From Nostocoides sp. HKS02 (GTDB lineage: Bacteria > Actinomycetota > Actinomycetes > Actinomycetales > Dermatophilaceae), in contig NZ_CP046121.1 in the NCBI RefSeq assembly GCF_009707485.1, forward strand, positions 1,302,001 through 1,366,000: DNA of 64,000 nucleotides, given 5' to 3'. A program made the translations under genes and the position numbers. Below the pieces are notes generated by a model. The model was not told the DNA's origin, did not search any database, and saw only the letters and a program-made list of their open reading frames with translations. Below, piece after piece: positions 1-11,653 of this stretch (position 1 is its first letter; every line of letters begins with the position of its first letter).

Positions 1-53
1 ACGTCCGCCTCCCAGTGGGCCGGGTAGCCAGGAGGACGGACGGCCTCGGTCAT
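1..53 (-). CDS. N-terminal tip of probable bifunctional GNAT acetyltransferase / acetate-CoA ligase-like protein (partial)
   Basis: The complement of the first 53 bases opens with ATG and reads MTEAVRPPGYPAHWEADV before leaving the window. The YPAHWEADV stretch resembles the start of actinobacterial proteins that fuse a GNAT acetyltransferase to CoA-binding/ATP-grasp (acetate-CoA ligase-like) domains; this is from memory of the family and only 18 residues are visible. A CATTCT hexamer lies 6 nt before the ATG (complement of 60-65), compatible with a leaderless transcript. Divergent from the nitroreductase gene. Confidence 0.5.
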   Translation of the reverse strand, partial: MTEAVRPPGYPAHWEAD

Positions 54-127
54 GGCCCAAGAATGTCATGCCCGCGGTCGGCGACGCGCCGGTGTCCGGT
101 GTCGGGAAGATGGCCGAGGATGGGCCC

Positions 128-796
128 ATGGAGTTTCGTGAGGTGGTGCGGCGGCGGCGCATGGTGCGCCGGTTCGACCCCGACCGACCGGTGCCTCGCG
201 GCACCCTCGAGCAGGTCCTGTATGCCGCCCAGCGGGCCCCCAGCGCGGGTTTCAGCCAGGGTTGGGACTTCGTCGTGCTCGCGGACGAGCCGTCGCGCAG
301 CCGGTTCTGGGCGGCCAGCGCAGATCCCGGACGACCCGAGGACGCCTGGCTGCGTGGCGTCTCGGCAGCACCCGTGCTCGTGCTGTGCCTGTCGGACCCC
401 GAGACGTACCTCGACCGCTATGCCGAGCCGGACAAGGGCTGGACCGACCGCGACCCGCGGCGCTGGCCGGTGCCGTACTGGGACGTGGATACCGGGATGG
501 CGGCCCTGCTCATGCTCCTGAGCGCTGTGGACGAAGGCCTCGGCGCCCTGTTCTTCGGCGTGCCCCCGACCCGGCACGAGGCGGTCCGGCAGGCCCACGG
601 CATCCCGGCCAACCGGCGCCTGGTCGGGGTCGTGGCGCTCGGCTTCGAACGGGAACGCACTGTCTCCCCCAGCCTGCGGCGGGGGCGGCGGAACCACGCC
701 GACGTCGTGCACTGGGGCGCCTACGGCGAGTCGGGCGAGACCGCCCCAGAGCCGTGGGAGAGGATGGGGCGTTCCCACGGCCCCGACCAGGAGTGA
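128..796 (+). CDS. Nitroreductase family protein (FMN-dependent oxidoreductase)
   Basis: A 222-residue protein beginning MEFREVVRRRRMVRRF, the usual opening of nitroreductase-fold flavoproteins, where the Arg-rich segment binds the FMN phosphate. It continues with AAQRAPSAGFSQGWDFVVL, the conserved first helix and strand. Such enzymes use NAD(P)H and FMN to reduce nitro or quinone-like substrates; the substrate here is unknown. ATG 128 is chosen over the in-frame ATG at 68 because GAGGA at 116-120 sits 7 nt before it and homology begins there. The gene ends 9 nt before the topoisomerase gene, so the two may be cotranscribed. Confidence 0.85.
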   Translation: MEFREVVRRRRMVRRFDPDRPVPRGTLEQVLYAAQRAPSAGFSQGWDFVVLADEPSRSRFWAASADPGRPEDAWLRGVSAAPVLVLCLSDPETYLDRYAEPDKGWTDRDPRRWPVPYWDVDTGMAALLMLLSAVDEGLGALFFGVPPTRHEAVRQAHGIPANRRLVGVVALGFERERTVSPSLRRGRRNHADVVHWGAYGESGETAPEPWERMGRSHGPDQE

Positions 797-805
797 CCCC
801 CACGC

Positions 806-3253
806 ATGGCCCGCAAGACGCTCACCCCACCGGCTGACGACAGCGACTTCGTCGAGCGCATCGTCGACATCGACGTCGAGGACGAGATGCAGGGGGCGTA
901 CCTCGAGTACGCCGTGTCCGTCATCCACTCCCGGGCGCTGCCCGACGCCCGGGACGGCCTCAAGCCCGTGCAGCGGCGAATTCTCTACTCGATGAGCGAG
1001 ATGGGTCTGCGACCCGACCGCGGCCACGTGAAGTCCTCGCGCGTCGTGGGCGACGTGATGGGCAAGTACCACCCCCACGGCGACAGCGCGATCTACGACG
1101 CCCTGGTCCGGATGGCCCAGCCATTCACGATGCGGCTTCCCCTCGTCGACGGCCACGGCAACTTCGGCTCGCTCGACGACGGGCCGGCCGCGTCGCGGTA
1201 CACCGAGGCCCGGCCCGGCGCCGCCGCCCTGCTCATGACCGCGGGCCTCGACGAGGACACCGTCGACTTCGTCCCCAACTACGACGACCAGCTCACCCAG
1301 CCCGGAGTCATGCCTGCGGCGTTCCCGAACCTGCTCGTCAACGGGGTCAGTGGAATCGCCGTCGGCTTCGCGACGAACATGCCGCCCCACAACCTCGTCG
1401 AGGTCATCGGCGCCGCGCGCCACCTCATGGCCAACCCGACCTGCTCCCTCGACGACCTCATGAAGTTCGTCCCCGGCCCGGACCTGCCCCAGGGCGGGCG
1501 GGTCGTGGGGCTCGAGGGCATCCGCGACGCCTACCTCACCGGCAAGGGCAGCTTCCGCACCCGCGCGACCTCGCGGATCGAGAAGGTCACGGCGCGCCGA
1601 CAGGGCATCGTCGTCACCGAGCTGCCCTACCTCGTCGGCCCCGAGAAGGTCATCGAGAAGATCAAGGACGCGGTCCAGTCCAAGAAGCTCCAGGGCATCT
1701 CGGACGTCAAAGACCTCACCGACCGCAAGCACGGCCTGCGGCTGGTCATCGAGGTCAAGAACGGCTTCAACCCTGACGCGGTCCTCGAGCAGCTCTACAA
1801 GCTGACCCCGATGGAGGACGCGTTCCACATCAACAACGTCGCGCTCGTCGACGGCCAGCCGCGCACCCTGGGGCTCAAGGACCTCCTCAAGGTCTACATC
1901 GACTTCCGGATCGAGGTCGTGCGCCGCCGCACCGAGTACCGCCTGGGCAAGCGCAAGGACCGCCTCCACCTCGTCGAGGGGCTGCTCATCGCCATCGTCG
2001 ACATCGACGAGGTGATCCAGGTGATCCGCACGTCCGACGACGCCGGGGTCGCCAAGGCGCGCCTCATCGACGTCTTCGACCTCAGCGACGCCCAGGCGAC
2101 CTACATCCTCGACCTGCAGCTGCGCCGGCTCACGAAGTTCAGCCGGGTCGAGCTCGAGAGCGAGAAGTCCGAGCTGGAGCGCCAGATCGAGGAGCTCGAG
2201 GCGATCCTCGGCGACGAGAGGCTGCTCCACAAGACCGTCTCCACCGAGCTCGCCGACGTGGCGAAGTCGCACGGCACCCCCCGCCGCACCGTGCTGCTCG
2301 AGTCCCCGGGGGTCCCCGCGACGACGAGCACCCCGCTCGAGGTGGCCGACGACCCGTGCTGGGTCCTGTTGTCCTCGACCGGACTCATGGCGCGCACCAC
2401 CTCCGACGAACCGATCCCCGCCGACGGGGCCCGCAGCCGCCACGACGCGATCATCGGTGCGGTCCGCACGACGGCCCGCGGCGAGGTGGGGCTGGTCACC
2501 TCGCGCGGTCGGTTGTTGCGCCTGTCGGCCCTCGAGCTGCCGATGCTGCCGCCCACCAACGGCGCACCGAGCCTGTCCGGCGGCGCGCCGCTGGCGGCCT
2601 ATGTCGACCTCCCGCGTGGGGAGGAGCCCCTCACGATCGTCTCTCTCGCGGCTGACTCCCCCGGCATCGCGCTCGGCACCGCACAGGGTGTGGTCAAGCG
2701 CGTCACGACCGACTACCCCGGCCGCAACGACTTCGAGCTGATCGGTCTCAAGGACGGCGACGAGGTCGTGGGTGCAGCCGAACTGCGCACTGGCACAGAG
2801 GATCTCGTCTTCATCACCTCCGACGCCCAGCTCCTGCGGTTCGGCGCCGCCATCGTGCGACCGCAAGGCAGGGCCGCGGGCGGCATGGCCGGCATCAAGG
2901 TCGCGGCGGGCCAGCGGGCAGTCTTCTTCGGCGCGGTCGACCCGGACGCCGACGCCGTCGTCGTCACCTCCAGCGGGTCATCGGGAGCGTTGCCGGGCAC
3001 CGAGCCCGGTTCGCTCAAGGTCACGCCGTATGCCGAGTATCCGGCCAAGGGCCGCGCCACCGGTGGGGTGCGGTGCCACCGCTTCCTCCGGGGCGAGGAC
3101 ACCCTCGTGCTGGCCTGGGCCGGGGCGACCCCTGCGCGGGCCGCCGGGGGCAACGGGGTGGCCGTCGAGCTGCCCGAGGCGACCGGTCGACGCGACGGCT
3201 CTGGCGTTGCGGCCCGTAGCCCCATCGCCCGCGTCGCAGGCCCGCCTCGGTGA
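806..3253 (+). CDS. parC: DNA topoisomerase IV subunit A (GyrA/ParC-like)
   Basis: An 815-residue type IIA topoisomerase A subunit, which cuts and rejoins DNA through a tyrosine. The breakage-reunion domain is complete: the quinolone-resistance region [17 protein letters not shown] (Ser94, Asp98) and the catalytic Tyr132 in [11 protein letters not shown]. The C-terminal half has beta-pinwheel-like repeats, including [11 protein letters not shown] near residue 695, but no canonical GyrA box (QRRGGKG), which favours a second, decatenating enzyme rather than gyrase. Its B-subunit partner lies at 11654-13801 on the other strand. Susceptible-type residues are kept at both quinolone positions. The name parC is by analogy; actinobacterial databases often call it gyrase A. 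Confidence 0.88.
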   Translation: MARKTLTPPADDSDFVERIVDIDVEDEMQGAYLEYAVSVIHSRALPDARDGLKPVQRRILYSMSEMGLRPDRGHVKSSRVVGDVMGKYHPHGDSAIYDALVRMAQPFTMRLPLVDGHGNFGSLDDGPAASRYTEARPGAAALLMTAGLDEDTVDFVPNYDDQLTQPGVMPAAFPNLLVNGVSGIAVGFATNMPPHNLVEVIGAARHLMANPTCSLDDLMKFVPGPDLPQGGRVVGLEGIRDAYLTGKGSFRTRATSRIEKVTARRQGIVVTELPYLVGPEKVIEKIKDAVQSKKLQGISDVKDLTDRKHGLRLVIEVKNGFNPDAVLEQLYKLTPMEDAFHINNVALVDGQPRTLGLKDLLKVYIDFRIEVVRRRTEYRLGKRKDRLHLVEGLLIAIVDIDEVIQVIRTSDDAGVAKARLIDVFDLSDAQATYILDLQLRRLTKFSRVELESEKSELERQIEELEAILGDERLLHKTVSTELADVAKSHGTPRRTVLLESPGVPATTSTPLEVADDPCWVLLSSTGLMARTTSDEPIPADGARSRHDAIIGAVRTTARGEVGLVTSRGRLLRLSALELPMLPPTNGAPSLSGGAPLAAYVDLPRGEEPLTIVSLAADSPGIALGTAQGVVKRVTTDYPGRNDFELIGLKDGDEVVGAAELRTGTEDLVFITSDAQLLRFGAAIVRPQGRAAGGMAGIKVAAGQRAVFFGAVDPDADAVVVTSSGSSGALPGTEPGSLKVTPYAEYPAKGRATGGVRCHRFLRGEDTLVLAWAGATPARAAGGNGVAVELPEATGRRDGSGVAARSPIARVAGPPR

Positions 3254-3260
3254 CCCAGCA

Positions 3261-4283
3261 GTGACCGGCCACGGGCTGCCGTCACCGGAGGCGTGCTCGG
3301 TGCGGTTCGACGCCGAGGACATCAGCGCCTACGGCACGGCCGCCCGGGCTCACTTCTTCGTGGCGCTAGAACAGCCCGGGCCATGGGGGCGCGATGCAGC
3401 GACCCAATCGCATCTACCTGTGGCAGTGGGCAGTTCGCTGTCCGAGGCATGTGCGGCACGCGGCGGCCGGCTGACCCTGCTGCGCCGGCCCGGGCGCCAC
3501 GCCGACGAGCACCACCCAGGCGGCCACGCGGCATACCTCGCCTGGGCGGGTGTGGATCCCTGGCTGCTCGAGGTTCGACTGGACGACCCGGCCACCCTGC
3601 TCGAGGTCGACCTCGACGCCTTGGCCCGCGGCGATCGCGCAGCCGTCACCGCCTCGCTGCCCGGCCTGGCTCCGGCCGCGCCGGTCCTGCTCGTCTGCAC
3701 CAACGGACGACGCGACGTGTGCTGCGCGGTCCGGGGCCGACCCGTCGCCCTCGACGCCGCAGCGCTGGTGCCAGGCCGCGTCTGGGAGGCCTCCCACACC
3801 GGCGGCCACCGGTTCGCACCGACCGGCGTCCTGCTCCCCCACGGTGCGACCTTCGCGCGACTGGCGGCGCCACTGTGCGCCGAGATCCTCGCGGCGGCCG
3901 AAACCGGCACGCTGCCGGCCGGGGTGAGCGGCCCTCGTCACGACCGCGGCCGCAGCACGCTCGAGCCCGGGGCCCAGGCCGCCGAGGCGCACGTCCGCCA
4001 CGTGGTCGACGAACGCTCGCTGACCGCCCTCACGACGGCGCTACTGAGCACCGACGCGATCGGTGCAGCGGGGCTCGCTGGCGCCGACGGCGACGGCGGC
4101 GACGGCGGCGACCACCTCCACCATGGCGAGCACGTCGACTTCCTCGTCACCCACCGTGACGGCCGCGCGTGGCGGGTGGGCTGCATGCAGAGCTCCCGCG
4201 GACCGCTCAGCGAGTCGTGTGGCAAGGCGCCCGTACCGGTCGCGGTCTGGCATGTCCTGCACTGCGAGCTTGTCAGCGTCTGA
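3261..4283 (+). CDS. Sucrase/ferredoxin-like family protein (thioredoxin-like Fe-S fold)
   Basis: A 340-residue protein with the sucrase/ferredoxin-like family signature: CTNGRRDVCCAVRGRPVA near the middle, followed by VWEASHTGGHRFAPTGVLLPHG. Members are thought to have a thioredoxin-like ferredoxin fold with a 2Fe-2S cluster; biochemical roles are poorly known. GTG 3261 starts 7 nt after the topoisomerase stop; the frame is open further upstream but that part overlaps the topoisomerase gene in another frame. A Gly/Asp-rich stretch (GADGDGGDGGDHLHHGEH) near residue 275 is an unusual His/Asp insertion that could bind metal. Confidence 0.8.
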   Translation: MTGHGLPSPEACSVRFDAEDISAYGTAARAHFFVALEQPGPWGRDAATQSHLPVAVGSSLSEACAARGGRLTLLRRPGRHADEHHPGGHAAYLAWAGVDPWLLEVRLDDPATLLEVDLDALARGDRAAVTASLPGLAPAAPVLLVCTNGRRDVCCAVRGRPVALDAAALVPGRVWEASHTGGHRFAPTGVLLPHGATFARLAAPLCAEILAAAETGTLPAGVSGPRHDRGRSTLEPGAQAAEAHVRHVVDERSLTALTTALLSTDAIGAAGLAGADGDGGDGGDHLHHGEHVDFLVTHRDGRAWRVGCMQSSRGPLSESCGKAPVPVAVWHVLHCELVSV

Positions 4284-4379
4284 CGAACCCGGACAGTTCG
4301 GACCATCGGCGCGAGACCCGGGCCCCAGTTATCCAATCGTTACCGATGTGGGTCCGAGTTCGGATTGCGGCGGACGAGC

Positions 4380-4391
4380 GTAAACGTTTAC
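4380..4391. promoter_or_regulatory. LacI-family operator upstream of sugar importer
   Basis: Perfect palindrome GTAAACGTTTAC. It matches the central CG-containing operator style of LacI/GalR regulators. It lies 69 nt before the solute-binding protein gene, and a LacI regulator is encoded at the far end of the same cluster, so autologous control is the natural inference. Confidence 0.75.
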
Positions 4392-4405
4392 ATGAGGACG
4401 GTTCA

Positions 4406-4419
4406 CCTCAGCGCTGAGG
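4406..4419. promoter_or_regulatory. Palindrome CCTCAGCGCTGAGG with extra half-site
   Basis: A 14-bp perfect palindrome, followed by a third copy of the half-site CCTCAG at 4428-4433, between the LacI operator and the importer start. It could be a second operator or a small hairpin in the leader; nothing else in the window repeats it. Confidence 0.4.
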
Positions 4420-4459
4420 CACGTCCGCCTCAGCACTAGCGAGAAATGGAGGCGGGCGT

Positions 4460-5740
4460 ATGGCCCTCCGATTGCACAAGCGCCGCACCCTCACCGTGAT
4501 GGCTGGAGCTGTGTCCGTGGCGCTCGTCGCCGCGGGCTGCGGCGGTGGCGGCAGCAGCAGTAGTAGTTCCGGCGGCGGCGCGTCCGGCCGCGGACCCATC
4601 ACCTTCGTCAGCGGCAAGGACAACGCGAACGTGCTGGCCCCCCAGGCCGCACGCTGGAACGCTGCCCACCCCACCGAGAAGGTGACCATCAAGGAGCAGT
4701 CCGACAAGGCGGACCAGCAGCACGACGACCTCGTGCAGCACATGCAGGCCAAGGACCCCAGCTACGACGTGTTCTCGGTCGACGTCGTGTGGACGGCCGA
4801 GTTCGCCGCCAAGGGCTGGCTCACGCCGCTCAAGGGCGCGATGGCCCTGCCGACCAACGGTTTCCTCGCGCCGACCATCAAGGCGGCGACCTACAACAAC
4901 ACGCTGTATGCGGCCCCGTCGTCCTCTGACGGCGCGATGCTCTACTACCGCACGGACCTGGTGAAGACTCCGCCGAAGACCATCGACGAGATGTGGTCGA
5001 TGTGCTCCATCGCCAAGAAGGCCGGCATCGACTGCTTCGCGGGACAGTTCGCCAAGTACGAGGGCCTGACCTGTAACGCCACCGAGTGGATGAACGCGTA
5101 CGGCGCCAAGATGGTGGATGCCCAGGGCAAGCCGACCGCGGACTCCCCCGAGGCCGCCAAGGGACTGCAGGCGCTCGCCGACCACTACAAGAGCGGTGAC
5201 ATTCCCAAGCAGGCGATCACCTACCAGGAGGAAGAGAGCCGGGCAGCGTTCGAGAGCGGGAAGCTGCTGTTCCTGCGCAACTGGCCCTACGTCTACAACC
5301 TGGCCAGCACCGACGCCTCGTCCAAGGTCAAGGGCAAGTTCGCCGTCGCGCCGCTCCCCGGCGTGAGCGGACCGGGCACCTCGACCCTGGGCGGCCACAT
5401 GGTCGCGATCAGCGCGTACTCCAAGAACAAGGCGACCGCGCTGGACTTCCTCAAGTTCGTCACCAGCCCTGACGAGCAGAAGACGAACATGGAGAAGGGC
5501 TCCCTGGCACCAGTCCTCGAGTCGATCTACACCGACCCGGCCCTGGTCGCCAAGTACCCCTACCTGCCGGTCCTGAAGACCTCGATCGAGAACGCCGTGT
5601 CCCGCCCGGTCACGCCGTTCTACCCCGGGATCACCACGGCCATCCAGGAGAACGCCTTCGCAGCCATCCAGGGGCAGAAGACCGCCCAGCAGGCAGTGAA
5701 GGACATGCAGGCGGCCATGGCGGCGGCGGCCGGGGGCTGA
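4460..5740 (+). CDS. ABC transporter sugar-binding lipoprotein
   Basis: A 426-residue extracellular solute-binding protein (family 1). It has a Lys/Arg-rich n-region, hydrophobic core and lipobox VAAGC with the lipidated Cys at residue 27, then a Gly/Ser linker. The mature part has carbohydrate-binding-protein features (NKATALDFLKFVTSPDEQ, ARWNAAHPTEKV). The QFAKYEGLTCN segment recalls trehalose/alpha-glucoside binders of the LpqY/ThuE type, but the substrate is inferred only. GGAGG at 4448-4452 sits 7 nt before ATG. First gene of the importer cluster, behind a LacI operator. Confidence 0.9.
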   Translation: MALRLHKRRTLTVMAGAVSVALVAAGCGGGGSSSSSSGGGASGRGPITFVSGKDNANVLAPQAARWNAAHPTEKVTIKEQSDKADQQHDDLVQHMQAKDPSYDVFSVDVVWTAEFAAKGWLTPLKGAMALPTNGFLAPTIKAATYNNTLYAAPSSSDGAMLYYRTDLVKTPPKTIDEMWSMCSIAKKAGIDCFAGQFAKYEGLTCNATEWMNAYGAKMVDAQGKPTADSPEAAKGLQALADHYKSGDIPKQAITYQEEESRAAFESGKLLFLRNWPYVYNLASTDASSKVKGKFAVAPLPGVSGPGTSTLGGHMVAISAYSKNKATALDFLKFVTSPDEQKTNMEKGSLAPVLESIYTDPALVAKYPYLPVLKTSIENAVSRPVTPFYPGITTAIQENAFAAIQGQKTAQQAVKDMQAAMAAAAGG

Positions 5741-5765
5741 CCTCGACCGCTTCAGTCCAAGCGCT

Positions 5766-5793
5766 GTGGGGGTGGCCCACGGGTCACCCCCAC
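5766..5793 (+). terminator. Stem-loop after the binding-protein gene
   Basis: GTGGGGGTG (5766-5774) pairs perfectly with CACCCCCAC (5785-5793) around a 10-nt loop. There is no U-tract. A hairpin between a binding-protein gene and its permeases often stabilises the 5' message or attenuates readthrough, giving more binding protein than permease. Confidence 0.55.
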
Positions 5794-5879
5794 GGCGTTG
5801 CACGACCCGTAAGACGCAGGGCTGACCACCACCAACCCGATCGACCTCAGGGGCGCATCCTTCCGGTCAAGGAGCAGGC

Positions 5880-6935
5880 ATGAGCGCAGTTGCGGACAGG
5901 ACATCACAGCCGGTCGAGAACAAGCCGGCCAAGAAGAGCAAGGGACTCAACGCGGGCCAAGGACGTCGCGGGCTGCTGCTGGTCACGCCGACGATCATCT
6001 TCCTCGCCGTGATCATCATCTATCCCCTACTGAAAGCCATCCAGCTGTCCTTCCAGAAGGACGCCGGCCTGGACCCGGCCACCGGGTTGTTCGTCGAGGG
6101 CGGGAGCGCCGGAGTATCGAACTACACCCACTGGCTCCTGCAACGGTGTGGAAATGTCAGCTGCCCGCCCGGCACCATCGGCGCCCAGTTCTACGACGCC
6201 CTGCGGGTGACCCTCTTCTTCACCGTCGTCAGCGTGGTCATCGAGGTCCTGCTCGGCATCTGGTTCGCCATGATCATGAACCGCGACTTCAAGGGCCGCG
6301 GCCTCGTCCGGGCCGCCATCCTCGTGCCCTGGGCGATCCCCACGGCCGTGACGGCGAAGCTCTTCTATTTCATGTTCGCCTACGACGGCATCATCAACCA
6401 CCTCATCGGCATCTTCGGGATCAGTCCGCAGCTGTGGACCAGTGACCCGTGGGCCGCGAAGTTCGCCATCATCATCGCGGACGTCTGGAAGACGACGCCG
6501 TTCATGGCGCTGCTCATCCTCGCCGGCCTCCAGCTCATCCCCGGTGACGTCTACGAGGCAGCCCAGATCGACGGTGCCTCCAAGTGGCAGACCTTCACGA
6601 AGATCACGCTCCCGTTGGTCAAGACACCGCTCATGGTGGCCGTGCTCTTCCGCACCCTCGACGTGCTCCGCATCTACGACCTCCCGGCGATTCTCACCGG
6701 AGGCGCGGGCGGGACGACGTCGCTGTCCATGCTGGTGATCAAGCAGAAGAACGAAGGCTTCCACGGCGCGTCCGCACTGTCGACGATCGTCTTCCTGCTC
6801 ATCGCCTTCGCCGCCTTCCTCTTCATCCAGTTCGGCGGCGCCGACGTGATCAAGCGACCGCCCAAGAGCGAGAAGGCCGCCCCCACCGCACCCGTCAACC
6901 CGGTCGCCGCGAACGCCACCACCCCGGGAGCCTGA
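5880..6935 (+). CDS. ABC sugar transporter permease (MalF-like)
   Basis: A 351-residue inner-membrane permease of the carbohydrate uptake type 1 class. The first membrane helix is LLLVTPTIIFLAVIIIYPLL near residue 32, and the ATPase-docking EAA loop reads YEAAQIDGASKWQTFTKITL near residue 225. AAGGAG at 5869-5874 precedes the ATG by 5 nt. A periplasmic-side loop with two Cys (RCGNVSCPPG) follows the first helix. It pairs with the next gene as the two-subunit channel. Confidence 0.93.
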   Translation: MSAVADRTSQPVENKPAKKSKGLNAGQGRRGLLLVTPTIIFLAVIIIYPLLKAIQLSFQKDAGLDPATGLFVEGGSAGVSNYTHWLLQRCGNVSCPPGTIGAQFYDALRVTLFFTVVSVVIEVLLGIWFAMIMNRDFKGRGLVRAAILVPWAIPTAVTAKLFYFMFAYDGIINHLIGIFGISPQLWTSDPWAAKFAIIIADVWKTTPFMALLILAGLQLIPGDVYEAAQIDGASKWQTFTKITLPLVKTPLMVAVLFRTLDVLRIYDLPAILTGGAGGTTSLSMLVIKQKNEGFHGASALSTIVFLLIAFAAFLFIQFGGADVIKRPPKSEKAAPTAPVNPVAANATTPGA

Positions 6936-6936
6936 G

Positions 6937-7848
6937 ATGACCACCACTACCACCACCACGACCGCCCCTCCTGCCAGTGGCCGGACCGAGGCGCAGGAAA
7001 TCCACTTCAAGAGCAACCGGAACGCCAAGATCCGGATGTACATCGGCTTGGCCGTGCTCGTGATCTGGGGCCTCTCGCCGTTCTACTGGATGGTCGTCAC
7101 GGCCTTCCGCGACGTCGGCTACACATTCGACAACTCGGCGTGGCCCACCCACGTGACGCTCGACAACTTCCGGACCGCGTTCTCGACCGACCGAGGCAAC
7201 CACTTCGGCGCCGCCCTCGTGCACTCGCTGATCATCGGCATCGCCGTCACCGTCGTCGCCATGCTCGTGGGCGTCTTCGCGTCCTACGCGCTGGCCCGGC
7301 TGGACTTCCCGGCCAAGTACGCCGTGCTCGGAGTGATCCTGGGCGCCTCGATGTTCCCGGGCGTCGCGCTGGTCTCGCCGCTGTTCCAGATGTTCACCGA
7401 CTTCGGGTGGATGAGTGGCGCGAACTACCAGGCGCTGATCATCCCGGACATCTCGTTCGCTCTCCCGCTGACGATCTACACGCTCACGGCCTTCCTGGCC
7501 GAGATGCCGTGGGAGCTCGAGGAGTCGGCGCGGATCGACGGCTGCACGCCGGGCCAGGCGTTCCGCAAGATCATGCTGCCACTGGCTGCTCCCGGCCTGT
7601 TCACGACCGCGATCCTCGCGTTCATCGCCAGCTGGAACGAGTACCTTCTGGCCCAGCAGTTCTCCACGCCGCAGACCCAGACGGTCACCGTCGCGATCGC
7701 CCAGTTCACGGGTGCCCAGCCGCACCAGGAGCCCTACACCGCCGTCATGGCGGCCGGAACGATCGTCACCGTGCCGCTGATCATCATGGTGCTGGTCTTC
7801 CAGCGCGCGATCGTCTCGGGCCTCACTGCGGGGGGTGTCAAGGGCTAG
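6937..7848 (+). CDS. ABC sugar transporter permease (MalG-like)
   Basis: A 303-residue partner permease. Six predicted helices; the EAA loop LEESARIDGCTPGQAFRKIMLP lies near residue 195 and would contact the nucleotide-binding protein. It starts one base after the stop of the MalF-like gene, so translation is probably coupled. No ATP-binding subunit is encoded nearby; such importers commonly share a distant MsiK-type ATPase, which must lie outside the window. Confidence 0.93.
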   Translation: MTTTTTTTTAPPASGRTEAQEIHFKSNRNAKIRMYIGLAVLVIWGLSPFYWMVVTAFRDVGYTFDNSAWPTHVTLDNFRTAFSTDRGNHFGAALVHSLIIGIAVTVVAMLVGVFASYALARLDFPAKYAVLGVILGASMFPGVALVSPLFQMFTDFGWMSGANYQALIIPDISFALPLTIYTLTAFLAEMPWELEESARIDGCTPGQAFRKIMLPLAAPGLFTTAILAFIASWNEYLLAQQFSTPQTQTVTVAIAQFTGAQPHQEPYTAVMAAGTIVTVPLIIMVLVFQRAIVSGLTAGGVKG

Positions 7849-7872
7849 GCCAGCCGGCCAACCCTGACTCCT

Positions 7873-8097
7873 ATGGGACTTTTCAACCCTGGGAGCGGCA
7901 CCGGCGGTCCGCGGGCCAAGGCCCAACGACTGGAGGTGCTGCTCGGCCTCATCGGGTTCTTCGCGTTCATGGCCGTCATCCAAACGGTCGTGCTGGAGGT
8001 CCGCGGGGAGTCGGCGGGTGGATCCGCCGTGCTCCTCGCGGTGCTCCTGGCGTTGCTCTGGTTGATCTTGCGAGCGCGGCGCAACACCGGCACCTAG
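7873..8097 (+). CDS. Small two-helix membrane protein, unknown function
   Basis: A 74-residue protein with a basic, Gly-rich N-terminus and two hydrophobic segments (about residues 21-43 and 50-67) ending in Arg-Arg-Asn. No recognisable domain and no convincing ribosome site. It lies 24 nt after the permease gene and 34 nt before the LacI gene, same strand, so it is probably part of the importer transcript. The continuous open frame and membrane-like composition support a real gene. Confidence 0.5.
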   Translation: MGLFNPGSGTGGPRAKAQRLEVLLGLIGFFAFMAVIQTVVLEVRGESAGGSAVLLAVLLALLWLILRARRNTGT

Positions 8098-8131
8098 ACG
8101 GGCCCCCCATGCCGGCCACAAAGAGGTGGAC

Positions 8132-9184
8132 ATGAGCACCATCAGTGATGTTGCGAGAGTGGCGGGGGTCTCCGTCGCGACCGTCTCGCGCGCCTTGCGT
8201 GGCGTCGACCGGGTCAGTCCTCGGACCCGTGACCGCGTTCTGGAGGTCGCGGCGGAGCTGCACTACGTCGCCTCCCCCGCCGCGACCAGCCTGGTCTCCG
8301 GGCGCACGCGTGGAGTGGCGGTCGTGGTGCCGTACTTCAACCGGTGGTTCTTCGCGACCGTCGTTAGCGGCATCGAGAAGGCCCTGCGCGAGGACGGCCA
8401 CCATGTCCTGCTGGTCGACCTCGAGGGCCACACCTTCGACACCCGGCTGCGCATCACCCAGAACATGCTCTGGAAGCGCGCCGATGGCGTCATCATCCTC
8501 AACATTCCTCCCGAGGCGGGCGAGCGGGCCATCCTGGACCGGCTCGGCATACCCGTGGTCACGGTGGGGAACCGCCAACCGGGGTGGCCCTCGGTCCGCA
8601 TCGACGACCGGCAGGCGATGGCGCTCGCGACGCGCCACGTGATCGAGCTGGGCCACACCCGCATCGGGTATGCCGGCACGGTGCCGGCGTCCGTGACGCA
8701 CCTGCAGACACCGCTGGACCGCCGCGAGGCGTTTGGGCAGGTCTTGCGGCAGTACGACCTGCACTGTCCCCCGGAGTGGATCCTCGAGTGCGACTGGACC
8801 GCGCACGACGCAGCGCTCCTCTCGCGGCCCATGCTGGCCGCAGCCGAGCGGCCCACGGCCGTGGTCGCCGCCTCCGACGAGATCGCGTTCGGGGTGCTCA
8901 GCGCGGCGCGCCACCTCGGTCTCGAGGTGCCTCGAGACCTCTCCGTCATCGGCATCGACGACCACATCCACTCCGAGACCTTCGACCTCACCACCGTGCG
9001 CCAGGACGTCGAGCTGCAGGGTCGACGGGCTGGCGCCCTCATGCTCGACACGCTCCACGGCCGGAGCGCGAGCAAGGACCACGACGAGCTCCACCCGGTC
9101 GAGCTCGTCGTGCGCGGCTCGACCGCCGCGCCATCCCGCACCACCGCGGCCAAGCCGACCCGCACACCCGCCCCTGCGATCTAG
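8132..9184 (+). CDS. LacI-family transcriptional regulator of the sugar importer
   Basis: A 350-residue LacI/GalR repressor. The N-terminal helix-turn-helix and hinge read STISDVARVAGVSVATVSRA followed by ALRGVDRVSPRTRDRVLEVA; the periplasmic-binding-like sensor domain includes VVAASDEIAFGVLSAARHLG and VIGIDDH. ATG 8132 is preferred over the in-frame GTG at 8126 because AAGAGG at 8121-8126 gives a 5-nt spacing. It closes the importer cluster and most likely binds the GTAAACGTTTAC palindrome at 4380-4391, released by the imported sugar. Confidence 0.9.
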   Translation: MSTISDVARVAGVSVATVSRALRGVDRVSPRTRDRVLEVAAELHYVASPAATSLVSGRTRGVAVVVPYFNRWFFATVVSGIEKALREDGHHVLLVDLEGHTFDTRLRITQNMLWKRADGVIILNIPPEAGERAILDRLGIPVVTVGNRQPGWPSVRIDDRQAMALATRHVIELGHTRIGYAGTVPASVTHLQTPLDRREAFGQVLRQYDLHCPPEWILECDWTAHDAALLSRPMLAAAERPTAVVAASDEIAFGVLSAARHLGLEVPRDLSVIGIDDHIHSETFDLTTVRQDVELQGRRAGALMLDTLHGRSASKDHDELHPVELVVRGSTAAPSRTTAAKPTRTPAPAI

Positions 9185-9228
9185 GGTTGCACCCGAGCAC
9201 CCCCAGCCCGACGACCTCAGGAGTGACC

Positions 9229-11604
<2,376 letters not shown>

Positions 11605-11653
11605 GGCCAGCGCGGCTGAGGGCTGAGCACCGAACGCCGGCGAGTCAGGCGCC

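Noticed and set aside
50..2866. A 938-codon open frame on the minus strand
   Set aside because: It is antisense to the nitroreductase and topoisomerase genes and has low-complexity Asp/Val/Leu/Gly/Arg composition, an artefact of high-GC codon use opposite real genes.
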